Shown: one piece after another, positions 25,423 to 34,121 of the stretch | How the letters are laid out: each line of letters begins with the position of its first letter | Numbering within the stretch: the stretch's first letter is position 1 | Source of the DNA: Leptolinea sp. | Lineage (GTDB): Bacteria; Chloroflexota; Anaerolineae; Anaerolineales; Anaerolineaceae | DNA: 64,000 nt | Assembly: GCA_012798535.1 (NCBI GenBank) | Contig: JAAZMZ010000023.1 | Coordinates: 62,001 to 126,000, forward strand | Direction of reading: 5' to 3' | Translations under genes and position numbers: made by a program | The notes under the pieces: model-generated | Seen by the model: the letters and a program-made list of their open reading frames with translations, nothing else | What the model was told of the DNA's origin: nothing | Databases searched by the model: none

Positions 25423-28400
25423 TTGGGGCGGACGGCATTGGCACTGGATAAACCGGAAGTGGCATTGGCCGTTCTCGATGAAGCCACCACGGCAAATCCA
25501 AAGAATATCACTCTGCAAAGATTGCTCGTTCCAGCCTATCTAAAAGCTAATCTCCCGCAGGAAGCATTGATCACTGCCCAGCATGCCCTTGAAATGGCGC
25601 CTGATGATGTCGAAAATCTTGTATGGTATGCGCAGACCATGTTGAATACAGGCAACAGAGAAGAAGCTGTTAAAACCATACGGAAAGCCTCAGATGGATT
25701 AAACGGCGAAGCAGATAGTCTGATCAAACTGGCTGCCCTGGGTATGAATCTGGACGAAAAACATGCGGCGCGGAAGTCATTGATCGAATTGAGTACTTTG
25801 CCGGGAGTAAACCCGGATGACCTGGTAAGAGCATCGCACATTCAAATGCAGCTGGGCGATTTTTCAGGAGCAGGTGAAAACCTTTCACGTGCTATCAGAC
25901 AAACAGAATCATCCAATCCACAATGGTTATTCGAACTGGCCTGCCTGCAGAAAAACGTAGGGGATACCGGGGCAGCTCAGGAGGCTGTAAAACGGGCTCT
26001 TATCGCAGATCCATTATCTTCAGAGAACTGGTTAATCCAGGCGGATATGTTCGAAGAGATGGGCAGACATCAAAGTGCGCTTGAGTGTCTGGAAAAAGCG
26101 ATTGGTTTAATTGGCGATGAGAATCGATCTGCAGAAAAATCTCTACCAGATGAGATGAATTCAATTTTTGCCAGATACAAAGACATTTCCAAAGCTGAAA
26201 TCCATACCAGGTTTTCACACCTGATGTACCAGATCGGCAATCTGACCGGAGCACTGGTACATGCCGAACAGGCTTTGGAATTAGAGCCGCAAAATTTACA
26301 CATACGATTGCTTGCGACTCGTTTGGCTGAAGCTTTGCTTCTTGGCGACCGCGCCTGCACAATTGCAGAATTACCCGACGAACAAGCACAAATTTCAGAA
26401 ACAGAAGAGATCTCTTCCGACGAACGCGATGAAGCCGCAGAAATCCTGTCAATAAAAGCATGTCGTTATCTGGCAGAACAGAAACTGGCCGAAGCGGAGG
26501 AGATTTATCAAAAGATCTGCCGGCTATCACCGAACAGTTTTGTAAAAGAAAACATTGAGATTCGTCTGGCTGCGGCTAATGGAAATTTGAATGAAGTAAA
26601 AGATTTAATCGACAGCCATGTCGTGCAACATGTTCTGAGCAGTAAAAAGGCCAGAAATGATCTCCAATTGAGTGGGATATCGATCGCGGCTGCAGAAGCC
26701 GCCCTGGCCGTAGAAAGATGGGACCTGGCTTTGAAACTGGTCGATCAAATTGTTGCCAGTCATTCCCTGGAGCCGGCTGCTCATCTGGCTTATGCACGTG
26801 CACTTGTGAGAACGGCAGAAGAATACGTGCTGAGAAATGAACTGGGCTTAAAAAAACATCTACCGTCAGGTGACGCTCTTAATGAAAGCCATCAGAACAA
26901 GTTCGAGGCTGAAATCACGGCAGCGGGAAAGGGTTCAACATCAGATGAAGTTTCCCGGTGGGAAAAACGCGGTCAGCTTGTATTTGGAGGAAAAGCCGGT
27001 CTGGAAAAAGTGGCTGCAGATGAGCTGCATAATGAAGAGGATCAAGCAGCCTACCTGCAGGCATTGCGTACAGCTCATCGTATAGACGATGTTATCAGCA
27101 TCGGTGAAAAGGTAGCAGAAACCCCACAAATTCTATTGCAAATGGCGCTGGCCTATGCTGAGAAGAACCCCAGGGTTGGTTTAGATCTTTGCCTGCATAT
27201 GAACGAAATCGCAAAACCATCACCTGTTACACTGGCAGTATCAGCCCGGCTGGCGGAATTGAGTGAAGAAGCCGGTCAGGCTGTGGACTTCTTGAATCAA
27301 GCAATGGAGCAATATCCAGATGAATCGGCCTGGAGAGCCTGGCTGGCTGCATTGCTGGAAAAGCAAAAGGATTTTGATAATGCCACGTATCACCTGGAAG
27401 AGGCCGTAGCTATATCTCCGGATTCTCCTCATAACTGGCAGGCTCTGGGAAAACTCTACATCAAGAACAAACAAAATCATCAGGCTATTCATGCGTTTTC
27501 AAAAGCAGTCGAATTGGATCCACAGAATCCGGATGCCATGCTTTCACTGGCATCTTCCTACCGCGCGGCCGGTGAAATACAGGATGCTCTGGATTGCATT
27601 GATAAGGCCATCGAGTTGAATGTCAGGCCAGAGAATGCTTTCCTGTTAAAGGGGGAGATTTCCCGTGATCTTGGAAATCTGAATGATGCGGTGGAATTTT
27701 CGAAGAGTGCGTTGAAAGCCAATCCCAAGAGCCAGGATGCCTATCTATTCCTTGCCCAGACACAACGTGTTGCGGGAAAAGTGAATGATGCCGTAAACAC
27801 CATTGAGCAAGCCATTAGTACTCTTGGTGCGAATGTTGAGCTGCTAATCGAAAAAGCGAAGATCATACACACCTTCAAAGGTGCGAGGGAAGTGCTTCCA
27901 TTCTTGCAGGAATTAGCTTCCCAGTTTCCAAAGAATGGTGAAATACTCGGTATGCTCGCAAAAGTGATGGCTGAATCTGGTGATCTGATCAATGCTGAAA
28001 GAACCGCACTGGAGAGTCTGAAAATTCAACCTCACCAACCGGACCTCAATCTTTTTGTAGGCAAGATATTGCGGAAATCAGGTCAGCTTGACAAGGCTGT
28101 CCATCATTTTGGTCAGGCTGTTGATCAATCACATCTGGACATTGAAGCTGTTATTGAACTGGCACAGACTCATCAGGAACAGCGGGAATACGAAAAGGCT
28201 CTAGAAGCTTTCCAGATGGCAATCCAGATAGCACCTCGAGATATTCGGGCTTACACAGGTGCTGCTGCTATTTATCGCGAAAGTAAGGATTACAACCATG
28301 CGGAAGAAATGCTGCGCCGGGCGGCTGAAATAGATCCATCCAACCTGTCTATCCGCCGTCAGTTGGGTGCGGTGGTGGCACTAAACCTGGTACATACTAC

Positions 28401-28425
28401 TCAGGAGGCTCAGACACTGGCATGA
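25423..28425 (+). CDS. Giant TPR-repeat protein, C-terminal part (same frame as upstream ORF)
   Basis: Open frame continuing from the stop at 25356; the first available start in the track is a TTG at 25423. AGGGAGG precedes it, but only 2 bases away, which is too close for normal initiation. About 1,000 residues of nearly uninterrupted TPR repeats follow, for example LGKLYIKNKQNHQAIHAFSK, LASSYRAAGEIQDALDCIDK and GAAAIYRESKDYNHAEEMLR. No second disruption occurs, which argues that the region is under selection or only recently separated. The stop overlaps the start of the peptidase gene (ATGA), so translation of this part normally feeds the peptidase. How it would be translated past the TAA is unclear. 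Confidence 0.82.
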   Translation: MGRTALALDKPEVALAVLDEATTANPKNITLQRLLVPAYLKANLPQEALITAQHALEMAPDDVENLVWYAQTMLNTGNREEAVKTIRKASDGLNGEADSLIKLAALGMNLDEKHAARKSLIELSTLPGVNPDDLVRASHIQMQLGDFSGAGENLSRAIRQTESSNPQWLFELACLQKNVGDTGAAQEAVKRALIADPLSSENWLIQADMFEEMGRHQSALECLEKAIGLIGDENRSAEKSLPDEMNSIFARYKDISKAEIHTRFSHLMYQIGNLTGALVHAEQALELEPQNLHIRLLATRLAEALLLGDRACTIAELPDEQAQISETEEISSDERDEAAEILSIKACRYLAEQKLAEAEEIYQKICRLSPNSFVKENIEIRLAAANGNLNEVKDLIDSHVVQHVLSSKKARNDLQLSGISIAAAEAALAVERWDLALKLVDQIVASHSLEPAAHLAYARALVRTAEEYVLRNELGLKKHLPSGDALNESHQNKFEAEITAAGKGSTSDEVSRWEKRGQLVFGGKAGLEKVAADELHNEEDQAAYLQALRTAHRIDDVISIGEKVAETPQILLQMALAYAEKNPRVGLDLCLHMNEIAKPSPVTLAVSARLAELSEEAGQAVDFLNQAMEQYPDESAWRAWLAALLEKQKDFDNATYHLEEAVAISPDSPHNWQALGKLYIKNKQNHQAIHAFSKAVELDPQNPDAMLSLASSYRAAGEIQDALDCIDKAIELNVRPENAFLLKGEISRDLGNLNDAVEFSKSALKANPKSQDAYLFLAQTQRVAGKVNDAVNTIEQAISTLGANVELLIEKAKIIHTFKGAREVLPFLQELASQFPKNGEILGMLAKVMAESGDLINAERTALESLKIQPHQPDLNLFVGKILRKSGQLDKAVHHFGQAVDQSHLDIEAVIELAQTHQEQREYEKALEAFQMAIQIAPRDIRAYTGAAAIYRESKDYNHAEEMLRRAAEIDPSNLSIRRQLGAVVALNLVHTTQEAQTLA

Positions 28426-31223
28426 ATTCATTATCTGGTTCATCATCGGTTCCGAAAACCTTAAATAACGAGCAATTTTGCCAGTTGTTGGAAAAAGCTA
28501 TCCAGATTCCGCAACCGAGATTTGTGCGTCAGGCGGCAGCAGCCTGGCTGGGTATGTGCCCCGGAGATTTGAAGATTCAGGGATATATGGCAGCCGCTCA
28601 ACTCTTTGAAGGAAAAAAAGAACAGGCTGCCGAGATCATACAGAAAGTTCTTAAGATCGACCCGGAATTTAGAGAAGGTTATGAAGTCCTATTAAAATGC
28701 CTTCCTGAAAACGCATCCTCGCGCGCGGGGATACTTTCGAATATCTATATTCTGGGTGGAAAAATCACTTCTGCTGCAGAACAACCTGAATGGGTGCAAA
28801 ACTTGCGAGCGGCACGCCTATCCTATATCAATCAGCAGGTGAGTACGGCGGAAAAATATCTGCATAAAGCTATTGGCGCGGCAAACGATAATGTGCTCTG
28901 TGCAATTCTACATTTACAAATTACACGCGCAAATTCTGATACACAGGCAGTCCAAAATCTTGCCAGCCTGTATTCCCAACGGTGGCCAGATTGTGTGCTG
29001 TTTTCTTTGTATCTGGCTGAAGCACAGATGGAATTGGGGAGCGAGGTGCTGGCTGTTAACCTGCTTCATGACAGCGCCGCAAAAGACTCCGGTGCGCAGG
29101 TTGCTGTTCGAATCTGGGGCAAGGAATTTCCATATAAATCAATCTGGCCGGAAATCAACAATTTTGAGTTCAATATTCCCGTTCCATCTAGCGTCGCGGC
29201 AATTATGGGATGGAATCAACTGGGTACCGGCGGTGTAACGGAAGCTTCAAAACCAACACCTGTGGAATTGAAAAGGCCAATTCGACCAGAACCAATTGTG
29301 AACAAACCTCCAAGTGTTGAGACTGTATCAACAAAGAAGACGGAAACACCAATCCATTTCCAACCTGTTAACCAATCGAAAGGAACACCAGCCAGTGAAA
29401 AGCCGCATTATGATATCCGAAACCTGTTTAAGCCGGTGAAAATTACCGTCAACACCAGTGGTATGCTGAATGCTGCAGGGAAAGCTGTTTCTACTGTTTC
29501 ATCCATGCTCCAGACCCCAAAAATCGATAAACCGGTTCGGGATGTTCCAATCGCAAAAGTAAAAGAAGAACTGCGGCGTGTAGCAATAAATCTGGATAAA
29601 TCGGGAATAGCCACCTCTGACCACCGCTTTCCGGTGATGGTGATTCTTTCATTGAGGTCCGGATTGGAAAAACAATTTGGACAACAGACATTATCCGTAA
29701 TCGATACTGAATTGAGAACACTGGCAGCGAATATTGGGAAAATGCCTGAATGGAGCGCCAGAGTAATCTACGCGGATGATCCGGACAGTACCGGGAAAAT
29801 TGGGCTTAATCCCGTTGAAAATGGAGATCCCTGGAAGATAAAGCTACTGCTCACAGATCTGGATGGAATTCTGGCGAAAAAGGGCGAAATGATCGGTTCA
29901 CTATTGATCATCGGCGGACCTGAGGTAGTTCCATTTCACCGATTACCAAATCCAACCGATGATCTGGATGACGAGGTATTGTCAGACAGCCCCTATTCGA
30001 CATGTGATTCGAATTACTTTGTGCCTGAATGGTCGGTATCACGGCTCCCCGGTGGAAAAGGACCAGATGCAGGGCTATTGTTGGAGGAAATTAGAAGACT
30101 TAATCAGTCAGTTCAAAATAAGAAGCAACAATTCAAAATTGATTTCCACCTACCGCCATTACCGCTGTTTAGTGTATTTCAAACTCTGTTGACCAGGTAT
30201 CCGGTATTTGGAAATTATCCAATGTTTGGTTATACGGCCGAGATTTGGAAGCGTTCTTCGGAAGAGGTTTTCTTACAGATCAATAAGTCAAAAAACATTC
30301 TGTCTTCACCTCCTCTGAACAGTGATACTGTTCCCGGTATGCAGGCGGTTAGTGCGCCGGTGAGTTATTTTAATCTGCACGGATTGGTGGACTCTTCCGA
30401 ATGGTACGGGCAGCGTGATACTTCCATTACCCAGGATGGACCTGATTATCCGGTTGCCATCAAACCCGATGATCTGTACCGCTCAACTCAGGAAAACGGC
30501 ATAATCTTCAGCGAAGCCTGCTATGGCGGCCATATTTCCGGAAAAGGTGAAGAGGATTCCATTGCATTGAAATTCTTGGCAACCGGATCTGCATGTGTGG
30601 TTGGCTCGACCTGTACTTCCTACGGAGCTGTATCATTGCCACTGATAGGTGCCGATCTGCTAGGTTTTCATTTCTTGAAGCATCTGGATGCAGGAATGTC
30701 GACAGGTGAAGCTCTCTATCAAGCCCGCCTTGATTTCATTCAGGAAATGCAGAAACGGCAGGGCTATTTGGATGGCGAAGATCAGAAAACACTGATCTCC
30801 TTTGTGATGTATGGAAATCCTTTCTCGACTGTAAGAAAGAGCACCAACAATTCAAAAACGATACATCGGTTTACTTTGTCTTCTGAAGTATGTCCAGTTT
30901 GTACGAAAGAATACGAAACAGAATTACCAAAACGCATGGGCGAAGAGACTCTGGCAAAGATAAAACAGGTGGTCGAGCCATATCTTCCTGGTTTGAACAA
31001 TGCGGAAATGCACTATAGCCGAATACACACAGAATGCAGCGGAAAGAATCATTCCTGCCCAACATCAGAAATTCATCTGAAAGGCAAACCCCAGGCTCGT
31101 TCCGGGAAGATGGTCGTATCCATTCGAAAGTCGATCACCAGCGCCAATCGTACCCATCCACATTTCGCGCGGGTTACTCTGGACAGCCGGGGAAAAATGG
31201 TAAAGCTGGCGGTTTCACGATAA
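28422..31223 (+). CDS. Cytoplasmic C25/caspase-like cysteine peptidase with helical N-terminus and Cys-rich tail
   Basis: 933-aa protein with no signal peptide. Residues 1-250 are helical, repeat-like sequence. About 260-340 is a Pro/Lys-rich linker. About 390-800 resembles peptidase family C25 (gingipain-like, clan CD): LLIIGGPEVVPFHRLP, a Tyr/Asp-rich SDSPYSTCDSNYFVPEW, WSVSRLPGG, the catalytic His653 in YFNLHGLVDSSEWYG and Cys700 in FSEACYGGHISG. The C-terminal segment has CPVC and a later Cys/His cluster (HTECSGKNHSC), probably zinc-binding. Gingipains are secreted, whereas this is intracellular and co-translated with a TPR scaffold. That recalls TPR-CHAT and caspase-like signalling proteases. 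Substrate is unknown. Confidence 0.78.
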   Translation: MNSLSGSSSVPKTLNNEQFCQLLEKAIQIPQPRFVRQAAAAWLGMCPGDLKIQGYMAAAQLFEGKKEQAAEIIQKVLKIDPEFREGYEVLLKCLPENASSRAGILSNIYILGGKITSAAEQPEWVQNLRAARLSYINQQVSTAEKYLHKAIGAANDNVLCAILHLQITRANSDTQAVQNLASLYSQRWPDCVLFSLYLAEAQMELGSEVLAVNLLHDSAAKDSGAQVAVRIWGKEFPYKSIWPEINNFEFNIPVPSSVAAIMGWNQLGTGGVTEASKPTPVELKRPIRPEPIVNKPPSVETVSTKKTETPIHFQPVNQSKGTPASEKPHYDIRNLFKPVKITVNTSGMLNAAGKAVSTVSSMLQTPKIDKPVRDVPIAKVKEELRRVAINLDKSGIATSDHRFPVMVILSLRSGLEKQFGQQTLSVIDTELRTLAANIGKMPEWSARVIYADDPDSTGKIGLNPVENGDPWKIKLLLTDLDGILAKKGEMIGSLLIIGGPEVVPFHRLPNPTDDLDDEVLSDSPYSTCDSNYFVPEWSVSRLPGGKGPDAGLLLEEIRRLNQSVQNKKQQFKIDFHLPPLPLFSVFQTLLTRYPVFGNYPMFGYTAEIWKRSSEEVFLQINKSKNILSSPPLNSDTVPGMQAVSAPVSYFNLHGLVDSSEWYGQRDTSITQDGPDYPVAIKPDDLYRSTQENGIIFSEACYGGHISGKGEEDSIALKFLATGSACVVGSTCTSYGAVSLPLIGADLLGFHFLKHLDAGMSTGEALYQARLDFIQEMQKRQGYLDGEDQKTLISFVMYGNPFSTVRKSTNNSKTIHRFTLSSEVCPVCTKEYETELPKRMGEETLAKIKQVVEPYLPGLNNAEMHYSRIHTECSGKNHSCPTSEIHLKGKPQARSGKMVVSIRKSITSANRTHPHFARVTLDSRGKMVKLAVSR

Positions 31224-31238
31224 ATATCTGATATTCAA

Positions 31239-31274
31239 ATGAAGCTCCCGTTTTATTGATAGCGGGAGCTTCAT
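31239..31274 (+). terminator. Hairpin between the C25 operon and alaS
   Basis: ATGAAGCTCCCG and CGGGAGCTTCAT form a perfect 12-bp stem with a 12-base loop directly after the peptidase gene. There is no T tract, so intrinsic termination may be weak. The loop and right arm overlap the alaS promoter. Confidence 0.55.
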
Positions 31275-31284
31275 CACGTATAAT
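31256..31284 (+). promoter_or_regulatory. Sigma70-type promoter of alaS
   Basis: TTGATA (31256-31261) and TATAAT (31279-31284) with a 17-base spacer, about 47 bases before the alaS ATG. It overlaps the hairpin that follows the peptidase operon. Confidence 0.75.
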
Positions 31285-31330
31285 AGCTGGGCTGTATGTT
31301 TCATATTCTATGAGATAGAGGTAAATTCTC

Positions 31331-34066
31331 ATGCCCGTAAAAATGACCGGCGCTGAAATCCGCCAATCATTTATTGATTTCTTTACCGAAAAGAACCATA
31401 CTTTTGTTCCATCATCATCTCTGGTACCGGGAGGGGATCAAACACTCCTGTTTACAAATGCCGGAATGGTGCAATTCAAGGAAGTCTTCCTGGGTACGGA
31501 TAAAAGGCCATATCGACGGGCAACCAATTCCCAGAAATGTATGCGCGTTGCCGGGAAGCACAATGATCTGGATGATGTCGGACGAGATGACACCCACCAT
31601 ACATTCTTTGAAATGCTGGGTAACTGGTCATTTGGCGATTACTATAAAGACGAAGCCATTCAATGGGCATGGGAATTATTGACTGAACGGTGGGGATTGG
31701 ATAAATCCGTTCTCTGGACCACCTGTTTCAAAGACGAAAAGAATGAGATCCCAACGGATGAAGAAGCAGCCAGCACCTGGCGAAAACAACCGGGAATTGA
31801 TCCTACCCATGTTTTGTATTTCGGCCGTAAAGAAAACTTCTGGGAAATGGCTGAAACAGGTCCGTGTGGGCCCTGCAGCGAAATCCATATCGATCTTGGT
31901 CCGAAATTCTGTAACCGGAAAGATGAGCCTGGACATGTCTGCTCGGTGAACGGCAATTGCAGACGATTCATGGAATTGTGGAATCTCGTTTTTATTCAAT
32001 ACAATCGAATTAATGCGAAACAGCTTGATCCACTGCCTGAACGGCATGTGGATACGGGAATGGGATTGGAACGTATCGTATCTGTCATGCAGGGGGTAGA
32101 TTCGAATTACAAAACCGATTTACTCTCACCGATGTTGGATGAAGTACAGCGATTAACCGGGCATTCATCAGGAGAACGAAGCGCAAATTTGACTCCATAT
32201 CGAGTTGTGGCAGATCACGCTCGGGCAGCCACCTTCCTGATATCGGATGGCGTTGTACCTGGAAATCTTGGACGAAATTACATCTGCCGGATGATCATTC
32301 GACGTGCGGCTCGTTTTGGAAGCAAAATCGGTTTAAATGAACCGTTCCTGGCAAAAATCGCTGACCAGGTTATTAAGAATTATCAGGCTGCGTATCCTGA
32401 GCTGGGGAAAAATCGAGAGACAATTCTGACGAGTATCACCCGCGAGGAGGAACGATTCCAGCGCACTGTTGAAACCGGATTGAGTGTTCTGGAAGACCAT
32501 TTGGCGGAAATGAAATCAGAAAAGAAGAGAGTGCTGGATGGCGCTGTGGTTTTTGATTTGTATGCAACACATGGCCTGCCTCTTGAAATAACACGAGATA
32601 TCGTCCGCGAACAAGGATTTGAAGTGGATGAGAACGGTTTCCGGAAAGCCATGGAAGAACACCGCCTGGCTTCGGGAGCGGGAAAAGTCTTTGGAAAGAT
32701 GGGTGGCGAAGATGTGGATATTTACAGGGATATCCTCGAAAAACTTCAATCAGAAAAACTCCTGGGACCGCAGGGAGTGGCCTACGATCCTTATTCTACA
32801 TTTGATGTTGAAGGAAAGATTCTGGCGCTTGTACACAACGGTGAAGCCGTAAACTCAGCAGCCATTGACGACGATGTTGAAGTTGTGCTTCCAAGAACCT
32901 GTTTCTATGTGGAATCCGGTGGGCAAGTTTCCGACACAGGACTCATACGATCGATGGAAAATGGTAACTGGGAAATTGAAGTAACCGATACCCGTAAACC
33001 GGCGGCCGGGGTAATTATTCATGCAGGCAAAGTTAAAAAGGGAAAGCCGCAGGTGGGTGATGCGGCTGTGGCTGAGGTTGACCTGGAACGACGGTGGGAT
33101 ATTATGCGCAATCATACGGCCACACACCTGCTTCATTCGAAACTTCGGAAAGTTCTGGGGAATCATGCCCGGCAGGCGGGTTCTTTGGTGGCTCCGGATA
33201 GACTGCGTTTCGATTTTACTCACCCGGATGCTCTGACCTCCAGTCAGTTGGAAACCATTGAACGCATGGTGAATGAAGAGATCCTGGAAAACTACCGGTT
33301 GAAGATCACCACAAAAGCATTGAATGATGCAATTTCCGAGGGCGCAACAGCTTTGTTTGGCGAAAAGTATGGTGATGTTGTACGGACCATTGCCATAGGC
33401 GGTGATACCCCGTTTTCCTATGAGTTATGCGGTGGAACACATGTTACGGAAACCGGAGATCTGGGCAGCTTTTTGATCGCGAGTGAAGGAAGCGCGGCCG
33501 CCGGGATACGCCGCATCGAAGCTGTAACCGGCCGCAAAGCCTATGATCTTATTCAGAAACGTTTCAGGGATTTAAAAACATCCGCGGCTCTGTTGAATGC
33601 ACCGGTGGATGAAGTCACGGCAAGAATTCAGAACCTGATGGAACAATTGGATGAAGAGAAAAAAGAAGTTGCCAGAATCCGTCAGGAAATGGTGGGCAAT
33701 GCCTTCTCTAAACAATTGGAAAAAGCTGAAATGATTGCCGATGCTGCCGTTCTGGCCGTGGAACTTCCTTCGGCAGACGCTGATACGTTAAGGAATATGA
33801 GTGATCAATTCAGGGATAAATACAAAAGTGGTGTATTTGTAGCCGGAAGCATAATAGAAGGCCGCCCTCTACTGATTGCCTCTGTCACAGATGATCTGGT
33901 GAAGAAGCGGATCAATGCCGGTGAAATCGTGCGTACCATCAGTAAGGAAATTGATGGAAGCGGCGGTGGAAGGCCAAATCTGGCACAAGCAGGCGGAAAG
34001 AACCCCGCCGGTTTACAGAAAGCCCTTGAACTGGTCATGCCCATCGTTAAATCAAAACTTGGATAA
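31331..34066 (+). CDS. alaS: Alanine--tRNA ligase
   Basis: Class II aminoacyl-tRNA synthetase (911 aa). The catalytic domain starts MTGAEIRQSFIDFFTEKNHT, with DDTHHTFFEMLGNWSFGDYY as motif 1/2 region. The editing domain has HTATHLLHSKLR and the zinc/editing cysteine in YELCGGTHV. The C-terminal Ala-binding DHHA1 domain ends GGGRPNLAQAGGKNP. It is slightly longer than the Escherichia coli enzyme (876 aa). It contains a Cys-rich insertion in the catalytic half (CNRKDEPGHVCSVNGNC), seen in other bacterial AlaRS proteins of this long type. It is monocistronic, with its own promoter and a strong terminator. Confidence 0.96.
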   Translation: MPVKMTGAEIRQSFIDFFTEKNHTFVPSSSLVPGGDQTLLFTNAGMVQFKEVFLGTDKRPYRRATNSQKCMRVAGKHNDLDDVGRDDTHHTFFEMLGNWSFGDYYKDEAIQWAWELLTERWGLDKSVLWTTCFKDEKNEIPTDEEAASTWRKQPGIDPTHVLYFGRKENFWEMAETGPCGPCSEIHIDLGPKFCNRKDEPGHVCSVNGNCRRFMELWNLVFIQYNRINAKQLDPLPERHVDTGMGLERIVSVMQGVDSNYKTDLLSPMLDEVQRLTGHSSGERSANLTPYRVVADHARAATFLISDGVVPGNLGRNYICRMIIRRAARFGSKIGLNEPFLAKIADQVIKNYQAAYPELGKNRETILTSITREEERFQRTVETGLSVLEDHLAEMKSEKKRVLDGAVVFDLYATHGLPLEITRDIVREQGFEVDENGFRKAMEEHRLASGAGKVFGKMGGEDVDIYRDILEKLQSEKLLGPQGVAYDPYSTFDVEGKILALVHNGEAVNSAAIDDDVEVVLPRTCFYVESGGQVSDTGLIRSMENGNWEIEVTDTRKPAAGVIIHAGKVKKGKPQVGDAAVAEVDLERRWDIMRNHTATHLLHSKLRKVLGNHARQAGSLVAPDRLRFDFTHPDALTSSQLETIERMVNEEILENYRLKITTKALNDAISEGATALFGEKYGDVVRTIAIGGDTPFSYELCGGTHVTETGDLGSFLIASEGSAAAGIRRIEAVTGRKAYDLIQKRFRDLKTSAALLNAPVDEVTARIQNLMEQLDEEKKEVARIRQEMVGNAFSKQLEKAEMIADAAVLAVELPSADADTLRNMSDQFRDKYKSGVFVAGSIIEGRPLLIASVTDDLVKKRINAGEIVRTISKEIDGSGGGRPNLAQAGGKNPAGLQKALELVMPIVKSKLG

Positions 34067-34070
34067 ATGT

Positions 34071-34109
34071 GAAAAAGCCCCGGTCATTGCAAAGATCGGG
34101 GCTTTTTTT
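34071..34109 (+). terminator. Intrinsic terminator of alaS (probably bidirectional)
   Basis: AAAAAGCCCCGGTC-ATTGCAAA-GATCGGGGCTTTTTTT: a strong GC stem flanked by A and T tracts. It sits between the convergent alaS and pepA genes and can serve both strands. Confidence 0.9.
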
Positions 34110-34121
34110 GTGTAACATACG

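Noticed and set aside
23002-31223. TPR-CHAT (Csx29/craspase-type) CRISPR effector
   Set aside because: No CRISPR array or cas gene is in the window, the peptidase is on a separate polypeptide, and its motifs look more like C25 than CHAT. Only a loose analogy is kept.
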